Assembly: GCA_027579435.1 (NCBI GenBank)
Contig: JANBPK010000502.1
Span: forward strand, 1-17,497
Length of the DNA stretch: 17,497 nt
Direction: 5' to 3'
Origin: Candolleomyces eurysporus
Taxonomy: Eukaryota; Basidiomycota; Agaricomycetes; Agaricales; Psathyrellaceae
The position numbers were made by a program, and so were the translations under genes. Every line of letters starts with the position of its first letter. The stretch's first letter is position 1. The notes below the pieces were generated by a model. It ran no database searches, was not told where the DNA came from, and worked only from the letters and a program-made list of their open reading frames with translations. This document shows, piece after piece, positions 8,421 to 17,497 of this stretch.

Positions 8421-10855
8421 TCATTCTCGCGAAAACTCAACAAAGCGCTCCACCCAGGTGCTGCCGCCAACCTTCGTCTTAGAAGTTCCAAGATTCAAAA
8501 ACGATTAGTAAGTTGGCGAAGAAAATAGGTAGGTAAACGTACATGGTAGTACCAGCTTTCTTCGTTTGGAAAGTGCGGCAAGGCATCCGATGGGTCTCCG
8601 AGCGATACGCCCAGGCGCTGGCATATTCCAACAGATGTAAGTCAGTCAACCTCACGACGAGCTGGCCAGTGCGTGCTTACATGAGGGACGATTTTGTGTT
8701 GCCTTCCGTAATTTGAGTTTCGTCTCTCTCAAGATGACATCCAGTTTCTCCTTCTGTAAATACTTCTCCAATGGTTTCGAATTCTCGTACATGACCTCCA
8801 TTTCCTTGGCCAATGAGATCATCGAAGACCCTATGCGTGATGATGGCTCATTCAAGGTTGTCCGAGGGAGAATAGGCGGAAGGATTTTTCACGCACCAAT
8901 GTTACGAATGTCGGACGAAGACTGGGCAATCGTGGCCTTCAAACCATCAGCCCCTTTCCGCTCTAACAGTTTCTTAGTAGCTTGCTTCATCCCTGATTCA
9001 CCTGAGCCTTGCACACGGCCATCCTTCTGAACCATTACCCAATTCATAAAGTAACCCACGATGGCCGCATGCTTGTCCTGACCAAGGAGTGGAGACCAGG
9101 CGGTAAGGACGTTACGTATTCCGACATAGTTGACATCCAAGATGTTCGACACCTCGACGCGGTCGAACGTGGTGTTTGACGAGATGCCCATCTTGTCGAA
9201 TGTGTTTTTCTTGATTTCCTTGGATAGTGCGCATGCTTCGACTGAGAAGAGCTTGAACGAGATAGGAAACTTGCGTATACGCTGGGTAAGGGTACGGAGA
9301 TTTGTCGAGAGGAAGAAATAAAGACAGCCGTAAATGTCCTCCGCCTGGGCACCGTGAGCCTTTCCGCTCTGAACGACTTCTTCAATGCTAGGTGGTGCCA
9401 GTGAAATGAGTCCAATGATAACAGAGGGGGCGATGGACTTACTCCCAGCCTGAGAGTGGGTCGGCATAATCGGTTTGGAGCCATTTACCCTCCAAGGAGA
9501 AAAGAGACGAGTTGGCACAGTTGAAATGAGCATTGGCCGCTCCGAGAGGCAGGACGATGCCATATCGACGAAATGCGTAAAATGCGACGCGGTGTGACGG
9601 TTTCAGGTTGGTGTACATTCTGTCTCTATAGTCCCTGCGCTCTGGGGCCATCCTGACACGATCGTACTCGGCCTGGGCGTCGTCGATTGCGATCCCTGCA
9701 CTATGAGGTGAATCAGGGTCGAACATATAGTGTAGGAGGCATTTGCGGTGTTCCTCGCTCAACCAAGGAATCTCCAAGTTGGAAGTCACTCCGAGAAGAT
9801 AAGGTTTTTCCTGTGAAGCAGGATCAACGAAGTGCTTCAAGAAAGCAGAGACACACCCTAAGATCTGCAGTCGGTATTCTGCCGGCATGAAGGCGGAATA
9901 CCAGAAGTGGAGGGCAATGTCGGCCGCGAGATTCTCATCTGGCACGCACCCCAGGATGAGTAAAAGGACGAGGTTGCGGCNAAAAAATGTATGGATTGCC
10001 ATCGTTGATCAGGATATCTAGCTTGCCAGAGTAGTTGTTCGGGAGAGAATTGATAGTTTTCATGACATGTCGAAGATCGCCGGACGCTGGGCCAGATAAG
10101 TATGAGCAGATCGTGAGTTGAAAAACTTTGGATGAAACTTACCGACAAAAGCAAGTGAAAAATCTTTTTGAGCGTCCGCTTCGTTGACGCTCAGATTAAT
10201 CAAATCAATGGCAGGCATATTTCCCCAACTATACGACCAATTGACTTGATCAGAGAATGTCGATGAAACTAATACTTAACTCACAGGGAGCTGCCGCCGT
10301 TGAAGCCTAAGTCGCCAAGATTTGAAAATGATTTCACGTCCTCATCCGTTGGCCCCATGAAGGAAGGAGTGCGGCGCTCAATGACCCACGATGGCTGCCA
10401 GTCACTGGACCTCATAAAGTTTTTGCATACTAGCAATATCGAGTTGAACCTTCGCGATGGAAGCGTTCTTAATGGCCAGGATGCTGAAACCCACCCGTTT
10501 TGTGATTCTTCCAGTCGGCAGTCTGGCATTCCTACAACCAAATTAGGATCGTAGTCTAGGACACGGACGGATGGGTGCATACTTTTGAGCAATACGACAC
10601 CAGCTTGCACGCGCTGCAGGCCTTGGTTCCTGGCTTCTCGCAGGCGCTATATCGAGCTGGCTGGACGTTGGCGCAGGGAAGTACGGCCGGGGGAGGATGT
10701 ACAGGCCGGACGTTCGAAAATTCTCCTAGCAGGCCTTCAACATCGTCGGGATCGACCCGATCGAGGTCGCCCAACTTTTGGAGGGGCTGGAGAGAATCAG
10801 TCTCTTTGCGAGGAGGGGGAGGAATTGGTTTGAGGGAAGCGCTTCGTTGGGGCAT
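8421..10855 (-). CDS. MYND zinc finger / DUF4470 domain protein
   Basis: Nine exons on the minus strand: 10855-10583, 10531-10495, 10429-10285, 10228-10143, 10086-9443, 9387-8897, 8830-8681, 8617-8543 and 8477-8421. ATG is at 10855-10853 (MPQRSASL...) and TGA at 8423-8421. A short proline-rich N-terminus leads to a MYND finger (ACSACKLVSYCSK, then ECQTADWKNHK across the first intron). The first ligand pair looks incomplete: YSAC stands where CxxC is expected. Next comes a DUF4470-like region (LWGNMPAIDL, later RNLVLLLILGC and ALHFWYSAF). The C-terminal half holds DRVEVSNILDVNYVGI and the ending SWYYH..FVEFSRE, both familiar from basidiomycete DUF4470 proteins. The function of this family is unknown. 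Two single-base problems occur: 'n' at 9981 adds one base, and an extra base near 8702-8703 shifts exon 7. It is convergent with chitinase A and interrupts the duplicated block. Confidence 0.8.
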
Positions 10856-11270
10856 TGTGAGCGGGAGGCTTTCTCTCCTTCGAGTCTCCGTGCGCAGACT
10901 CAGAGGGGGGAAAGCAAGAATGGAGGGATTACAATAGACTCGTCTCGGCCATATATACCTGCCTCGTGGGAATCGAGTTTGGCGCGTGACCTCGTGAAGG
11001 AACACGAGTTGTGGGCGCTAACTCAGTCGCCAAGTCTAAGTCCGCAGGACCTTACAAGGCCTTACACGTGATGGAGCGTGATAACATGGGAAGAACTGCA
11101 TATGAATGGTATCGAGCTCGCCTTTTTCTATTCGTGTGAAGCCAAAGACCATTTGGTCAACTCTCGAGAACCCGTTAAGTAACACGTCTACAATTTAGCA
11201 AAAAGCTTGTCCAGTAACGATCGCATTGTTTTAGACTACACTACGCAGTATGGGGAAGATGGACTCCCCC
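10856..11270. other. intergenic region between the DUF4470 gene and the scrambled kelch-MYND copy
   Basis: No coding region is supported in this 415-base stretch. It contains the upstream region of the DUF4470 gene and the left boundary of the duplicated material at about 11271. I saw no terminal repeats or target-site duplication at that boundary. Confidence 0.4.
10951..10958 (-). promoter_or_regulatory. possible TATA box of the DUF4470 gene
   Basis: On the minus strand the sequence reads TATATAT about 95 bases upstream of the ATG at 10855. Position and composition suit a fungal TATA element, but transcription start is not known. Confidence 0.35.
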
Positions 11271-11520
11271 GGTCGAGAGTTTAGTTTGCCAGAAGTCGCG
11301 GTAGTAAATACCACGGAGAGTTTCGTCGCCTTCCAGAATCCACAGATAACCTGTTTAGCAGTGAGCATGCCTGCCTGCTATAATGAAGAACGCGCTCACT
11401 TTTACCGACGAACTTCCCACGTCCTGCTCTGGACGGAAGATCCTTCCCCGACTTTGGAACACGCTCTTTCCAAAATTCGAGCGCCTGCAATGACGCCTCT
11501 TGACGTGAATCCAAAGGGAG
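11271..11520 (-). repeat. inverted fragment of the kelch-MYND gene
   Basis: Read on the minus strand it repeats about 1425-1672 of the window: shared protein-level stretches are SLQALxxWKxRVPKS and PRLLAN, and shared bases include the shared intron with its acceptor. The inversion joins directly to forward-oriented sequence at about 11521-11531. Confidence 0.8.
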
Positions 11521-12022
11521 ACGGGAGGCCTCAATTCCCATCCTTACCGCAATATTTGGAGCCGAGATATCGTGAAAGGTGGTTAGAGAGAAGAGAGAAT
11601 TGCAGAAAATCTACCGAGTCCTCGAACGGAGATGGCTGTCGCTTGTGTGAGTGTCCCCCGCTCGCAAATGCGGGGAATGAGGACTACCCAGAACCTCATG
11701 GCAGATCACATATTCGATTTCGGAGCAAATGTTCCATTGCTACTCGAGGCAACTCTAGCTCAGGCGAGAAGGCTGAGTACTGAGTTTCCATTCAGCGATC
11801 ATGCCGGCACTTTCACTGCCAAGCTCGACCGCAGTACCGATTTTACCGTTTCGCCTCTCTGGAAGCAAATGCTGACTGAAACTCTTTCACTTCATCGAGA
11901 TGGGCTGATGGGTCATTTCTAGGCTCGTGTAATGAACATGTTCATTTTTGTGGACAATGTGTTAGGGACGGATTGAGTGAGCATAAGAAGCTAGATGGAT
12001 GTCAGAAGGTGGAATGCACTTC
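11271..12022 (+). pseudogene. rearranged, degenerate copy of the kelch-MYND gene
   Basis: Bases 11271 to about 11520 are the reverse complement of about 1425-1672 (including the intron at 1545-1593). From 11531 the match is direct to 2167 onward, runs to about 11876, skips the bases equal to 2514-2822, and then follows the last exon to about 12022. What lies between 1672 and 2167 in the full copy is missing, and the deletion removes the first half of the MYND finger. Stops and base changes fill the remainder (for example a loss of the Trp codon in the second half of the finger). The piece equal to intron 2283-2334 keeps a proper donor and an AG acceptor (cccag to 11693). The piece cannot encode the parent protein. 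Confidence 0.8.
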
Positions 12023-13102
12023 CGTTCACAGCGGATTCCAAGTTCTGCTGCATCGATATCGCTATCCAATCATATTTTCTGCTTTCGAGTCAATTTATTC
12101 TTACCGTATAATTCACTCTATATTCTACTCTGCTTTAGCCCTCTGGAGTTGCAACTGACTCCTCAGATTTTGATCCCGTTCAGTCGCACTCCTCGATGCC
12201 GCAGAGGTGAGCTCTTCTCTCAAGCTCAAAGCGCAANTTTCAAGCCACTTATTGATATATAACGTTGGAGAGGGCGGAGGAATATATAGAATTCGCTTGT
12301 AGCTATATAGACTGAATACAATCCATTCCACTCACTACTTCCTAAGTAATTCAGTCAACATCTATCAGATCTACGACCAGAGAAGGTGCACACCTGAGAT
12401 GTGATGCAAACTCTGATGCAGACCGGAAAGAAAACAATAGTGAGAATGCGAGACTTCACCGCTGTTGTACGTCGAAGCTGCGAGGCTTTGCCGTACACCC
12501 TCAACGCAAGCTCACGGGAATAATTTCAGCGCCATCTTTATGGCATTTTCCACCAAGAAATCATTGCCAGACATCAGCAGCACATTACTGCCGCGTTTCA
12601 GTTTGTCTGGTAAATGTGGAAGTAAAAATGGCTGCCCAAGCGGTGAGAGCTGGTGAGAGAGCTGATGATCAGTAAGGGGAATCGCCCGGGACGCGAAACT
12701 TTATATTGCTTTATCTCATGCGTCGCTCAGTTGATCTGCGCATTTCAAGAGACCTCAGTGCAACCGCTTGCTGTTAACTCCGACAAACGGCGAACGATAG
12801 CCTCCTTTGAGCGTTAAAGTCAAAGTTGAGTGCCGAAACTAGACCCCAGCGCATCAGTCAATTACGTGGAGGGGAACCCGCGGTACTCGGTCTGCCCAGG
12901 TGAACCTCCTTTGGGTAAATCCGGCCGGAAAGAGCAGAAGGTGCATGCATGGACAAAGTTCGAGATTCGAAGAATCAGCCGTCACCTTTTGGTTCTCGGT
13001 AGCATCTTCGTCCATTCCAGTGCTACCGTCTGGCCATGGTAATCCGTTTAAAGATGGGTTCTAACCCAAGTTTGATGGTATCGCTCATCCGCTTTCTTGA
13101 AG
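12023..13102. other. intergenic spacer upstream of chitinase B
   Basis: No gene is supported. The stretch matches 2960-3805 except for an insertion at about 12246-12506 and an 'n' at 12237 right beside it. It should include the promoter of chitinase B. Confidence 0.5.
12246..12506 (+). mobile_element. insertion resembling an LTR retrotransposon fragment
   Basis: Relative to the spacer of copy A (around 3206) about 260 extra bases lie here. The left part is AT-rich with TATATAGA (near 12283) and a second TATATAGAC (near 12305), then a stretch ending AGTCAACA at about 12361, followed by TCTATCAGATCT. Such a promoter-like region, a CA end, then a TATCAGA resembling an initiator-tRNA-Met primer binding site is what the end of a Copia-type LTR looks like. 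CAAGC occurs on both sides, possibly a 5-bp target duplication, although the copy A site itself reads CAAGCAAGC. No TG start and no coding part are seen, so this is tentative. Confidence 0.35.
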
Positions 13103-16100
13103 ATGCTTTGGTTGGTAGGGGCTTTGGCGCTGCTGTCGCCCACCGCGTTTGCCGCCGGTACGGATTATCCGGTGCCGTATGGGCCGGGCCACTGAAGACT
13201 ATTCTTGATATTAGATTGCAAAGTCGCCACTGTCGGATCTCCCCACAGCACTTGCTGGGATATCGCAACCGCCGCGGGAATCAGCACTACCCAACTGTCG
13301 TCGTTTAATCCAGGTCTTGACTGTAGCAAGCTTCAACCAGGTACATAGTATTTTGATCAGCGCGCAAAGTTGAATGTTGTTTGATCCCTATTTCGCAGGT
13401 CAAAGATTGTGCACCTCGTCTGGCACCCTGCCCAACATTTCTCCTAAACCGAATCCCGATGGTTCCTGTGCTACTGTCAGTATGCTAGTCTCTCGGTTTC
13501 GCCGTATCTCTAATCTCTTGTCCCTTTATCTTCTACAGCACACTGTTATTCCTGGAACTTGGTGTGCCTTGATTGCGGCACAGTATGGTATTACTGAAGC
13601 CGACATTGAGAATTTTAACAAAAATACGTACAAGTGGAAAGGTACGCACTCGGTAGTGTCGGTTGTCTGAATACCCTATCTCATAGTCTCCACCACACAG
13701 GTTGCGCTGGTCTTCAAGCTAATGCCGTCATTTGTGTCTCGTCTGGAACTCCTCCTCCCATTCCGTGCGTTTGTGTTCAAACATGAACATAATTTACTGA
13801 CTGACTGTAAACCATCGTCACCATTACAGTGTCAATCCGAACCTTCAGTGTGGCCCTGAGAGTCCCGGCAATAAGACCTGCCCTCTCAATGTGTGTTGTA
13901 GTGCGTACGGGTTTTGCGGACTGACGTCCGAGTTTTGTCAAGCTGCGCCGGTAAGGTCAACCTTTGCTTTCTTGCGCCTTTTCGAACTCATCATTGCTAT
14001 TTTACTCAGAATGGTGATCCTTGGTGCGCATTACATTGAAATTATTCACGTTTGATGTTAAACCTTTTCGTCTGTTTAGTCACTCAAACTGCGGTACTCC
14101 TACCCCCAGCACCTGCGGTGGCTCACAGCTGAAGCGGAAGGTTGGGTACTACGCCGGTTGGGGTGCACGCCGAAGCTGCCAGCCTTTCAAACCCGAGAAT
14201 CTCAACCTTGAAGGATGGACTGGAGTCATTTTTGCTTTCGCGACCATCTCGCAATCCAATGAAATTAGTAAGTCAATACGCCGAATTTCGCTTAGTCGAG
14301 CCATTGCCGAACCGATTTCATTCTTGTATAGCCCTCGCTTCCGCAGATGAGCAACTCCTTCGAGACACCGTGGACCTTAAGAACAGGTGGCCCAATCTTG
14401 AGGTGACAATCGCAGTCGGAGGGTGGGCATTCTCGATGGAGGATCCTACTAAAACACTTTTCACTCAAATGATCTCCACTCGTGCGAACCGAGCCAAGTT
14501 CATTACGTCTGTTCAGAGCTTCTTGTCGAAGTACAGCTTGGATGGGATCGATATCGACATGGAGTATCCTGCTGCTATGGAAAGGCAGGGTCCTGCTGAA
14601 GGTGACGGTTCCATGGTTCCAATACATTTCACGATGATTACTGAGCTCTCTTATGGCATCACAGATACTCCCAATCTTACGGCGTTTTTCAGTGAAATCA
14701 AGACTGCCTTAGGTTCCAAAGTCGTTTCAGTTGGTGAGTTCATCGTTCTTTGCTTTCAACAAGACAAGGTCTTATTTACGTTTGTCTGATCAGCCGCACC
14801 GGCGGGCTACTGGTTTCTGCGAGGATTCGAGATCAACAAGATTGTCAAGGATGTAACATACATCAACATGATGTGTGAGTTCATTGCCAGTGTCTGATCT
14901 CTCGCACTCACCGTCCTTCAGCCTACGACTTCCATGGTCCCTGGGATCTCGCTGTTCAGGGAGAAGATGGAACTGCTAAACCACACACGTCTTCGAAGGA
15001 TATCATGGACGCCATTGTACTCTATACTCGTGCCGGTGTCGATTTCAACAAAGGTAAGGATTAATTCATATCGGGGGATGTGGACTTCAATCTGACTTTT
15101 CTCACAGTCAACCTTGGTAAGACTCGTTCATTTTCTTTGTCTGGAATCCATGAAGTAACGGTGCAACTAGGTCTGGCCTGGTATGGTCGTACGTATGCAG
15201 TAGGAGGGTGTAGAGGAACTGGCTGCTTAGTGCGTAGCCGGATATTGCAGCGTTACGTTGAACTGAGCTGATTTTTGACAGATGAGCGGCGGTGGAAAAC
15301 CTGGACCATGCACTGGTGAATCTAGTATCAAGTCCCAGACCGAGATTTGGAACGAAATCAAAGACGCTGGGATTACGCCGACATATGATTCCAACACCCA
15401 CACTTATTGGTACAACAAGGTATGCGGTAATGACCTCTACGCAATATATTAGCCAACTAAATCCACTTCAATAGGATGGTGACTTCATTACATACGACGA
15501 TACAAATTCATGGAAGTGAGTGCTTTGACATTTTTTATCAGCATTGTACACCACTTCTGACATCTTGTTGCCGTTTGAAGCCATAAAACTGATATGGCTG
15601 GCCGTTATTGCTTCGGCGGTACTTTCGTCTGGTGAGCCCGAATCCCGCCTTAATTTCCGCTTCCCGCTCATTGACTTCTCCGGCAGGTCTCTAGATCAAG
15701 GAACTCCCTCGGAGTTAGTTTTACCGTTATTCTATCTCATCGTTACGATCTCATTACTGAAATAGTCCTCCACCTCCTGAGCCCGAGTTCCAAGTCGGGT
15801 GCATTCACACGGTTCCCAGCCAGGAATTCTTGGGTCATTGCCTGGTACGTCCAGATTGAAGCTTGCGTCTAACCGCCTTCGAAATCGTATCTTTCGTGAA
15901 TCCTAGAAAATGGTCAACGACATCTTCGACACAAACCAGGTGAGCATTCTCCCTTCCACCTCAGACGTGTGACTGATCAGGATATAGTGCGTACGATTTT
16001 CCGGATTCTCGTCAGATAGTTGAGCTCCCGAAGGTACAACCTCAATGGAACCGACAAATGCGAGACGACGGCAACGGCACTCCGACCATTTGGATGCTAC

Positions 16101-17427
16101 CAGAACTGCTGCTTGTAAGTGAACCTATTGTCAACCAATTCGCATCGACTTACGTGCCTGTTTAGATACCTCGGGTGAGTCAGACTTCACAGTGTGATAT
16201 TTTGTGCCGGATGATGGTGACCATTTGCAGACTCGGTGAATACAAGAATGTTCAGATTCGCGCAAAGGAGGTCAAGGTAAGTTGTTCAGAGTTGTTTAAT
16301 TGATTCGATTAGGTGGATATTTTGCGTCTTTACATTAGGAAGCAGCCTTGTCGATTTTGAGTACCTGTCATGGAGCAGGTCTCTCCAGACATGGTGCTCA
16401 GCGCCGAGTGCTGCCTCTTGCAGCCTTGGTGCCTTTAATCATTTCAAAGTGGACACTGATCGCTTACCTGGGCTTTGCGTGAGTATCACCACAGGTATTT
16501 GGGCAGTGTGTGCGATGCTTAGACCTTCGAACGCAGCGAAGTTATCATTGGTGCTCTCGCGACGGTACTGGCCGCAATCTTCAAGGACTGGAACGATGAT
16601 GATGTATGCAACTTCCACATTGTTTTGACCTGAAACTCTCTAGTTGACCTCTTGTTTTATGCAAGGACCGTGGGGAGTTCGTCCTGAAGACCGTAAAAGA
16701 GGGGCGGGAGAAGTATCCAGAGTTCAATATCATCGTGGCACATTCCGACCACACGCCAAGCTTCGAGGAGCCCTGCTATCATAGACATGTCGAATTCGAC
16801 CGGCCTTTCCCTCATGGCACCTACGGGTACGCTCCGTCTAGACTGCTCAATCTATGAGTCTGGACCCTGATGAGATCTGTCATTAATTGGGACAGCTACG
16901 AGATCTATCTAGCAAGAAGGGGTACGTCTTGACTTTCCCAAAATCGTCCTGCACCAACACCATCATATTATCAGGTAACTTCACTCTCAAAGGAGACGGT
17001 GGATACATGAACGTCAGTCTTTATTGATTTCGAAATCTCTCTTCACGCTGACATTGCCATCCTTTCCAGTGGGCTTGGAGTGGATATATCACAGAGTGAG
17101 AAGATCGCTCCATGCGAGGGTATCCCAGTTGACTGACAGCCCTTCTTTGTAGGGACCCAGATAACAAGAAACAGCTGGCCGTTCATGCCCCCGGTGCTGG
17201 TTATGGGTACGCTGCTCCTGTTCAGGGTAAATATGTGGAGAATGGGCAAACTAAGAGCATCGAGCTCGCCGTGTCCATTGGGTAAGCAAATCTACTGCTT
17301 CAACTCTTCTCCTTCCTCGCCACTGACGATCGAGATGGATTTCAGGAGTCCCGACGGGTGTGCCACAAGCTTCGAGGTAAACATCGGCCCACCCAAACCC
17401 GTAATTCGGTGTCAAGATATTGACTAG
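13103..17427 (+). CDS. killer-toxin-like GH18 chitinase, copy B (LysM-LysM-CBM18-GH18 plus C-terminal module)
   Basis: Secreted chitinase, 851 aa over 31 exons; exon lengths sum to 2556 nt with consistent phases. Exons: 13103-13157, 13215-13340, 13399-13475, 13539-13641, 13701-13764, 13830-13950, 14010-14023, 14080-14267, 14332-14601, 14665-14733, 14794-14874, 14922-15053, 15108-15116, 15171-15229, 15282-15419, 15475-15515, 15581-15631, 15687-15713, 15766-15844, 15907-15939, 16020-16114, 16166-16174, 16231-16276, 16339-16478, 16537-16603, 16666-16826, 16896-16921, 16975-17012, 17070-17095, 17153-17281, 17346-17427. Signal peptide about residues 1-18. LysM 1 about 20-67 and LysM 2 about 87-140. 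Hevein-type module about 143-182 ([15 protein letters not shown]). GH18 about 207-540 with [19 protein letters not shown] (proton donor Glu near 327), YDFHGPWD and FVWSLDQ. Then a PPPPEPE linker, a Cys-rich stretch, a dibasic QRR, a hydrophobic segment and a C-terminal domain with GDGGY-NWAWSGY. Acceptor 16019 is needed to keep the frame. Module order matches killer-toxin alpha-subunit-like chitinases (subgroup C) that bind and cut fungal wall chitin; whether it attacks other fungi is inference. Confidence 0.9.
14010..14023 (+). other. 14-nt microexon of chitinase B
   Basis: Same place, length and phase as 4715-4728 in copy A, between the CBM18 exon and the first GH18 exon. Confidence 0.75.
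15108..15116 (+). other. 9-nt microexon of chitinase B
   Basis: Between acceptor cacag (to 15107) and donor gtaaga (15117). It is needed to keep the frame into the LAWYGR motif, as in copy A. Confidence 0.75.
16166..16174 (+). other. second 9-nt microexon of chitinase B
   Basis: Between acceptor gtttag (to 16165) and donor gtgagt (16175). Identical in bases to 6872-6880 of copy A. Confidence 0.7.
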
Positions 17428-17497
17428 CACGACGACCGCAACTCTTGGCCTTCAATTGCAACTGGAGGGGTTAAGTTTCGAACTCGGCGCTTTCAGT
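17428..17497. other. 3' flank of chitinase B
   Basis: Seventy bases after the stop codon, still similar to the flank after chitinase A. Nothing else is seen. Confidence 0.5.

Larger units (their letters stand above)
11531..17497 (+). repeat. segmental duplication, copy B (scrambled kelch-MYND tail, spacer, chitinase B)
   Basis: Direct-orientation partner of 2167-8203. The chitinase part keeps every intron position of copy A. Matching continues after the stop codon at 17427 up to the window end, so the true right boundary is not seen. Confidence 0.85.

Noticed and set aside
8713..9030. Open frame on the plus strand inside the DUF4470 gene
   Set aside because: It lies opposite well-supported minus-strand exons with family motifs and has no recognisable protein content.
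11250..11783. 177-codon open frame on the plus strand
   Set aside because: It spans the inverted and direct pieces of the kelch-MYND copy; its first part is antisense to the parent gene.
3806..17427. A complete killer-toxin system (chitinase plus a toxic ribonuclease-type subunit and immunity gene)
   Set aside because: Only the chitinase-like part is present; neighbouring genes are kelch-MYND and DUF4470 proteins with no toxin or immunity features.
1..17497. Search for CRISPR arrays, rRNA, tRNA, operons and bacterial signals
   Set aside because: None seen; intron-rich genes and fungal families make a prokaryotic interpretation untenable.

Overview
The window looks like nuclear DNA of a filamentous basidiomycete, most likely an Agaricomycete. 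Coding regions are chopped into many exons by introns of about 45-80 nt with GT..AG ends. The protein families present (killer-toxin-like GH18 chitinase, DUF4470/MYND proteins, kelch-MYND proteins, a fungal 'integrase core' element) are typical of that group. No species assignment is possible from the sequence alone.

Layout, left to right: (1) 1-477, the 3' end of an integrase-core mobile gene with an internal stop; (2) 506-2959, a + strand kelch-repeat protein with a C-terminal MYND zinc finger, probably damaged (one frameshift and one lost splice acceptor); (3) 3806-8137, + strand chitinase copy A; (4) 8421-10855, a - strand MYND/DUF4470 protein that converges on chitinase A; (5) 11271-12022, a scrambled second copy of the kelch-MYND gene (inverted piece, two deletions); (6) 12246-12506, an insertion that resembles an LTR fragment; (7) 13103-17427, + strand chitinase copy B.

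The main story is a segmental duplication. The block 'kelch-MYND 3' part + spacer + chitinase' occurs twice in the same orientation, about 2167-8200 and 11531-17497, with the DUF4470 gene between the copies. The chitinases are secreted multi-domain enzymes: signal peptide, two LysM, one chitin-binding type 1 module, a GH18 domain with an intact DxxDxDxE motif, then a C-terminal module of about 300 residues. I could trace copy B completely: 31 exons and a 2556-nt frame coding for 851 aa. It includes two 9-nt exons and one 14-nt exon. Copy A has the same exon plan, but its frame is broken just after the GH18 domain. The hydrophobic part of the C-terminal module has diverged between copies much more than its flanks.

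The chitinases resemble the alpha subunit of yeast killer toxins in module order, but no toxin subunit gene is visible here. Several single-base frame problems, three of them at lone 'n' characters, warn that some lesions may be assembly errors.
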